A stretch of 64,000 nucleotides of DNA, from assembly GCA_002778195.1 (NCBI GenBank), contig PCDI01000005.1, positions 2,561,744-2,625,743 on the forward strand, given 5' to 3'. Below are positions 59,586 to 64,000 of the stretch, piece after piece. The notes beneath the pieces were generated by a model. It was given only the letters and a program-made list of their open reading frames with translations. It ran no database searches and was not told the DNA's origin. This DNA comes from Raffaelea ambrosiae (Eukaryota > Ascomycota > Sordariomycetes > Ophiostomatales > Ophiostomataceae). Every line of letters begins with the position of its first letter. Position 1 is the first letter of the stretch. The position numbers and the translations under genes are program-made.

Positions 59586-60260
59586 TGAAAATGGCGCCCC
59601 GACGTGAATGGTGAGTTGCCGTCGTTGTCTTTGTGAGGAGAAATGGCGCTCATGCTCAAATTCGGGGTCGATTTGTTCACTAGCCAATGATGAGCCCGCA
59701 CTCTGGCGTTAAGCTAGAGAAAAGTGGGACTCATAAACAATTCCTCGCTCTTCCAGATACCAATACATACAAGCTTGCATTCAAAGCCGCAAACACTATG
59801 AAAGACAATACGTCTAAAATGTAAACATGAAAAGAAAGGACCAGACAATGGCTGTTTGCCCAAATCCAAATGCCCAACCAATGTGTGTATCGCTCGGCCA
59901 TCCACAGCCATATTGTACAGACAGCCCTCCCTGGAAGCGGCTAGAAAGCAAAAGCCAACCCATCCCAAAGCACCACGAAGCACTCAAAGTGCAGACTCCA
60001 AGAAACGCCTATAGTATACAGCATACATGGAAACAAGTATGTATGTTTTTTTCCCTCATCCAGCCCAGAAGGCCAACTCCGTATCCCCGTCCTTTTTTTT
60101 GTGTATCACCGTTCCTGTTTTCATCTCGGGCATCCAGCCTCGTGGTCTCCGTCCAGAGTTCATGGCTCTGGGTGTATGTTCCGTCATGTGCGTCCCGTTG
60201 TTCGTGTCACTTCCGTGTTCCGTTCGTTTTCGTTCATATTCGATCGAGCGTGCGTCATCT
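59586..60260. other. intergenic
   Basis: The upstream region of the lipoate ligase gene and 3' flank of the GTPase-fold gene. No coding signal. Confidence 0.6.
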
Positions 60261-62110
60261 TTACGCACTGCGGAACAAAAAGAGCGACTTCACGCCGTCG
60301 GCGATCTTGGACATGCTCTTGTCGACAGTGTTCTCAAACCGCATCCGCGACATCTTCTTGTCGCGCGACTTCTGCAGCTCCACGCCCGAGTTCACAATGT
60401 AGTCGAAAAGGCCGTCAATGCCCTCGCAGTCGCCCAGAGATGAGCACTCAAAGTAATCCGAGCAGCGCATTTGCTTCGCCGCCTCGATGCCCTTAGCCAC
60501 CGAGACTTGGCTTGGCTCTTCGACGTAGCTCAGCTGCAGAGGCGGCAGTCGGTGACGCGCATCCTTCTTGAGACCAGCCAGGACAACAACTGAGTTCTCC
60601 TCGTACATGCAGACGTCGTTGCGGTATTTTTGCAGTTCCTTCAACGTGTTTTGGTGGCCCACGTCAAAGCACAGCACCACAACGCTGTACCAGCCAAGCG
60701 CCAGAATGCTGGGCTGTCCAGGTTCCCGCGCACTGCCGCCCTCAGTCAGGTTGAGCTCGATCCGCATATCGTCAACCATCAGCCGCACCGTCTGCTGTTG
60801 GATGTCGCTGGCCACGTATGCGTGGGGAAAGGTGCCGTGGACGAGTCGCCTGTTGGTGGAATGAGTTAGTTGCGCCTGGTTTGTCTTCCCCTCCCCTGAT
60901 CTTCCTTGGAATTCAAAACCCACCGAATAAGAGCTGTCTTTCCGACACGGGCGTTGCCGATGAAGGCAACATTGACAATCATATCCGGACGGCCGTCAGT
61001 CCAGAAGTCCATGGGACTCTCGTGCTTAGACATAGTCGCCGCAAGAGACATCTTGTTGCTTGACATCATCCGCCGGAGAGTGTTGGAGCTGCGAGTGCGC
61101 AGAGAACCGGGGCGCTTAGACAGAGACAGGCGGAAGCTGCTGTTCCTGCGGCTGGTCGTTGAGAGGCGGTTGATGCGATAGACCTGCTGGCTCTCACGAG
61201 CTGCGTCTTCGGACGACAAGATATCGACTGCCATGTTCTCCAAGCTATCTTCCTCGTCAAGCGACAGGGCCAGCGAGGTCGACAATCTCTGCGAGAAGCG
61301 GCGCACGGGGTCCAGAGCCTTGGTGCGCCTCTTCGCTATCGGCACTTCCAAGCTAGACTGGATGACACGAATATGTTAGCACCGATATGGTGGTGCGGCT
61401 CCATATGAGGGTTAGGCAAAAATGTTTCTCACATCGGAAATCTGGCGCTTGACGCCTTGATAGTCGTCAGCATCGGCCTCCTTCGCGCCAATTTCGGCAA
61501 GAGGATCCAGTTTGCTGTCGCCGATGTCGTTGGTCTTGCTGTCGACAAAGACCATGTTCTCCTTATCCTCGTTGGCAATACCCCTGAGACTTGCGCCCAA
61601 CTGCGACTTGTTGCCGACGTTGTTGTTCTGGCGAGGCGCGAGAATTTGGTTCTGCCGCACAGGATTGGCTTGGAGCGGCCGAGGGTGCAGCGGGTGGTCC
61701 GAGCTGGGGTTTAGCCCCTGCAGATAGCGTTCCTGTGGTGTCACCGGAGTTGGGATGTCGGCCAGCCAGTCTTGCATGCGCATTTCACGGCCGTTTCTTC
61801 CCGTTCCTGAAGACGTCGCCTTCTTGAGGTCCTGCGACGATGCCAGCACGGCGGCGGACGGCAGACTGTTCCGCGCGTTGTTGATTGCAGCTATGCTCAA
61901 CGGCTGCAACGGGTGGGAAGCCAAAGGACGGGGATGGGAAGTCGTTGACATGCCTGTGGCGTGGCGCTGGATCTCAGACTCCTCAGGTGGTGTCGGAGGC
62001 GCAGCCCAGGAGGCGGGCACGGTATACAGAGAGTGGTGGCTCCGGGGCGACTTGATGTCGACAATAGACGGTCGAACCGCTTGGACCACGTAGGCCGACT
62101 GGGCAGCCAT
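60261..62110 (-). CDS. atypical Ras/Rho-fold protein with long N-terminal extension
   Basis: Three exons, 61433-62110, 60924-61357 and 60261-60849, encode 566 residues, with introns of 75 and 74 bases. Residues 1-350 are disordered, Pro- then Ser/Arg-rich. The C-terminal 215 residues follow the small-GTPase layout: VNVAFIGNARVGKTALIRRL with a P-loop GNARVGKT at 360-367 (split by intron 2), a beta2-beta3 hairpin, LALGWYSVVVLCFDVGHQNT, GLKKD at 463-467 in the place of N/TKxD, and YFECSSLGDCEGIDGLFDYI as the G5 region. The switch-II DxxGQ is replaced by LTEGG (405-409), and no C-terminal CAAX box is present (it ends SLFLFRSA). Closest in feel to Rho. Nucleotide hydrolysis is doubtful. The ATG is the first in a continuously open frame. 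Confidence 0.8.
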
Positions 62111-64000
62111 CTTTCGTCACTTTGTCGCAATGCAGATGGGGACAAGTGTGAGCGATACGGGCACAGAGAGACCCCAATTGAGAGTAGACGGGGCAAAAAG
62201 GGGGCAAACGAGGCGGGATGGGCGGCAAGGGGGTGAGTTTCTTTTCCTCTGCAGATCTTCGACCCCCAAAATGTTAAGAAAAAAAAGAATAAGATAAAAG
62301 CTGCTTTCAATATCTGTGAGGGGCACGAGAACCAAGATGGTGTCTCGGTGTGGAAGAGTTGAGGAGACAGAAGAAGGAAAAGATCTGAGAAGAAGACGAG
62401 ACAAAAAGAAAGAAGAAGAAAGCGGAGCTCGGTCGTGAACGGATGCCCGTGCGTAGTTAAGCTAGGAAGGAGCTTGGCGAGAGAAGGGAAAGAAGCGTTG
62501 GAATTTCGGCCAGGAGAGCAAGAAGCGAGGGGAAAAAGGAAGGAGCAAGTGAGCGGGGGGGAGACAGGTAGAAAAAGGAAAGAGCGATGCGTCTGTCAGA
62601 GTAGAACGCTCGGTCCAGCCCAGCAAACCTGATCCTGCTCTGTGAGAAACTTCCCCTAGGGACTTTTTTTCGTGTGTTCTCGTGTCTCCTCGCGTGTTAT
62701 GGTCTTTTCTTTTATTTGAGGAGGTTGTTGGATCTGTCTGATGCCCCTCTAGACGCGCTTTAGACACCAGTCAGATTGGCTATCTGTCTGTCTGTCTGTC
62801 TATCCGTTGCCCCCGTTTTCCCCGTGTGCTGGTGGTGCACACGAGACATGCAGCAAACAGCTGAGAAAGGAGCGAACGACTGGGGAAGTGCAGGTTGGAT
62901 CTGGTTAGGACCTTTCGAGCTGGGCGGATGGCAATTGGTGTTCTGAAGCTCGACTGAGAAATGATCATGAGAAAGGCTCAAGGAAGCTTACAGGGCCCAA
63001 ACAGCTTCTCGACCACGCTCGGGGATTTTCCTGCTCTGCCGGACGTGCTACGAAATTAAATCTGGCAGATGTCAATTAAAGTCGTCAGACAGAAAAAGGA
63101 AGTTTTTAAGATCTGGGGAGAAAAGGAAGACGCCGGCCGGTCAGAGCAGGGCAAAAAGAAAGGAAATTAGCACTGGTACCACAAAAAGCACAGGAAAACT
63201 GGGCAGACGCGTTCGTGCAGATGCAATCCTTCTTGTAAAAGATTGCCGAATTGGATGCACGACGCGTGCGGTCCGGTATTAGTTACTGCCCGGTTTCCTG
63301 TGTATATTTGGAGCGTGTTAGTGGATGCGAAACGCGTCTGCACATGGCTGCCCGCATTTCGCCACTAGAAAGACGCGTCGCCGGACTGCCCGCGTCTTGG
63401 CTCAGCTGGCTCGCGGGGCAACCACGACCGGCGCGCTCCTGCCCTGACTTTTGCCTAGCGTTTTGCTAAAAACCTCGCAGATGCACGGTTGCGCAAAGCA
63501 CTTCTTTTTTTTTTACCAGTATTACTCGTACGCTCACAGCAGCCATTGTGGCACAGGCCCAAGAGCAAGCAGCTGCCCCAAGGCATGGCTGCAGCTTCTG
63601 TTACAGATTTTAAAAAGTGGGCGACGGTGGTGAGAAAAAGCGGGGCGCCTCATCCTTTTCGTGCTTCGCTTCGGACTGGTAAAGTCACGTGTTCTCCGCC
63701 CAAGTCCCCTCGTGCTATTCATGCAGGGTTTCCTCGTTGGCTTTGTGCACCTACTATTAGTGAGAAGCTTCTGCATGCACTTCCAGTGACATTTGTCGTT
63801 TGTTCCGCCACTGTGGGCACCAGCTGTCTGCTTTCCAGCTTGCCAGCGGAGCTTCTGAAAGAGCTGACAGTCTAGTTGCCCAATCGGGCAATCAAGAACC
63901 TGCCTCCTACGCCAATAGTCTTTGGGATGCTGCTGCATCCGTAATGGAAAACGCTGAAGGCCAAAGGCCTTCACTGACACAACGGAGCATATTCGGCGCA
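62111..64000. other. gene-free region at the right edge
   Basis: The upstream region of the GTPase-fold gene, with a CTGT tetranucleotide repeat at 62781-62802, A- and T-runs, and a TACTCGTAC element at 63523-63531. The open frame 63489-63875 (+) has no domain. A gene continuing beyond the window cannot be excluded. Confidence 0.5.
62781..62802. repeat. (CTGT)n microsatellite
   Basis: About five CTGT units in gene-free DNA. Confidence 0.9.

Noticed and set aside
58374..59687. Upstream non-ATG start for the lipoate ligase
   Set aside because: The extension begins with TTG; the ATG at 59585 gives a presequence-like N-terminus and is preferred.
63489..63875. 128-residue plus-strand frame near the right edge
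   Set aside because: Starts in T-rich DNA, no domain, no supporting splice or start context.

Overview
The window looks like nuclear DNA of a filamentous ascomycete, most likely a Sordariomycete. The pointers are short introns (about 50-110 bases) with GTRNGT-like donors, CTAAC/CTGAC-like branch sites and CAG/TAG acceptors; GC-rich third codon positions; and fungal-specific families (Clr5-domain regulator, fungal BTB proteins, DUF7580 and DUF7779/TPR relics, CmcJ-type hydroxylase relic). Heavy Gln/His and Gly homopolymers and unusually long gene-free stretches would fit Ophiostomatales, but order-level placement is a guess.

Layout. 1-4,411: gene-free, rich in C-runs and microsatellites. 4,412-7,514 (-): SDA1, a ribosome biogenesis factor in five exons. 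7,515-19,791: a 12-kb gene-free stretch with short palindromes, minisatellites and two recurring 9-mers. 19,792-24,189 (+): a 1,316-residue Clr5-domain/poly-Gln/ankyrin protein. 24,190-31,059: gene-poor, holding one small two-exon acidic protein (27,169-27,894, -). 31,060-40,217: an accessory 'graveyard' with a BTB gene that still reads intact, a decayed zinc-finger/STAND-TPR locus, a decayed DUF7580 gene and the tail of a CmcJ-like oxygenase. 41,964-62,110: a compact conserved block with glutaminyl-tRNA synthetase (-), a KCTD-type BTB protein (-), a Ser-rich fungal protein often mislabelled 'polycystin' (-), MLH3 (+), VPS11 (+), lipoate-protein ligase (-) and an atypical Ras/Rho-fold protein (-). 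62,111-64,000: no gene recognised.

The genes do not form one pathway. The conserved block covers tRNA charging, meiotic/mismatch repair, vacuolar tethering and mitochondrial lipoylation. The accessory block is the type of turnover region where fungi keep NLR-like and self/non-self genes, and here most of them are broken. Exon boundaries were derived by hand from reading-frame continuity and splice signals; for every intact gene the summed exons give a whole number of codons ending in a stop. The least explained signals are the recurring GTAAGATAC and TACTCGTAC motifs in the gene-free DNA, the divergent small GTPase, and the MLH3 ATPase domain that appears to lack its catalytic glutamate.
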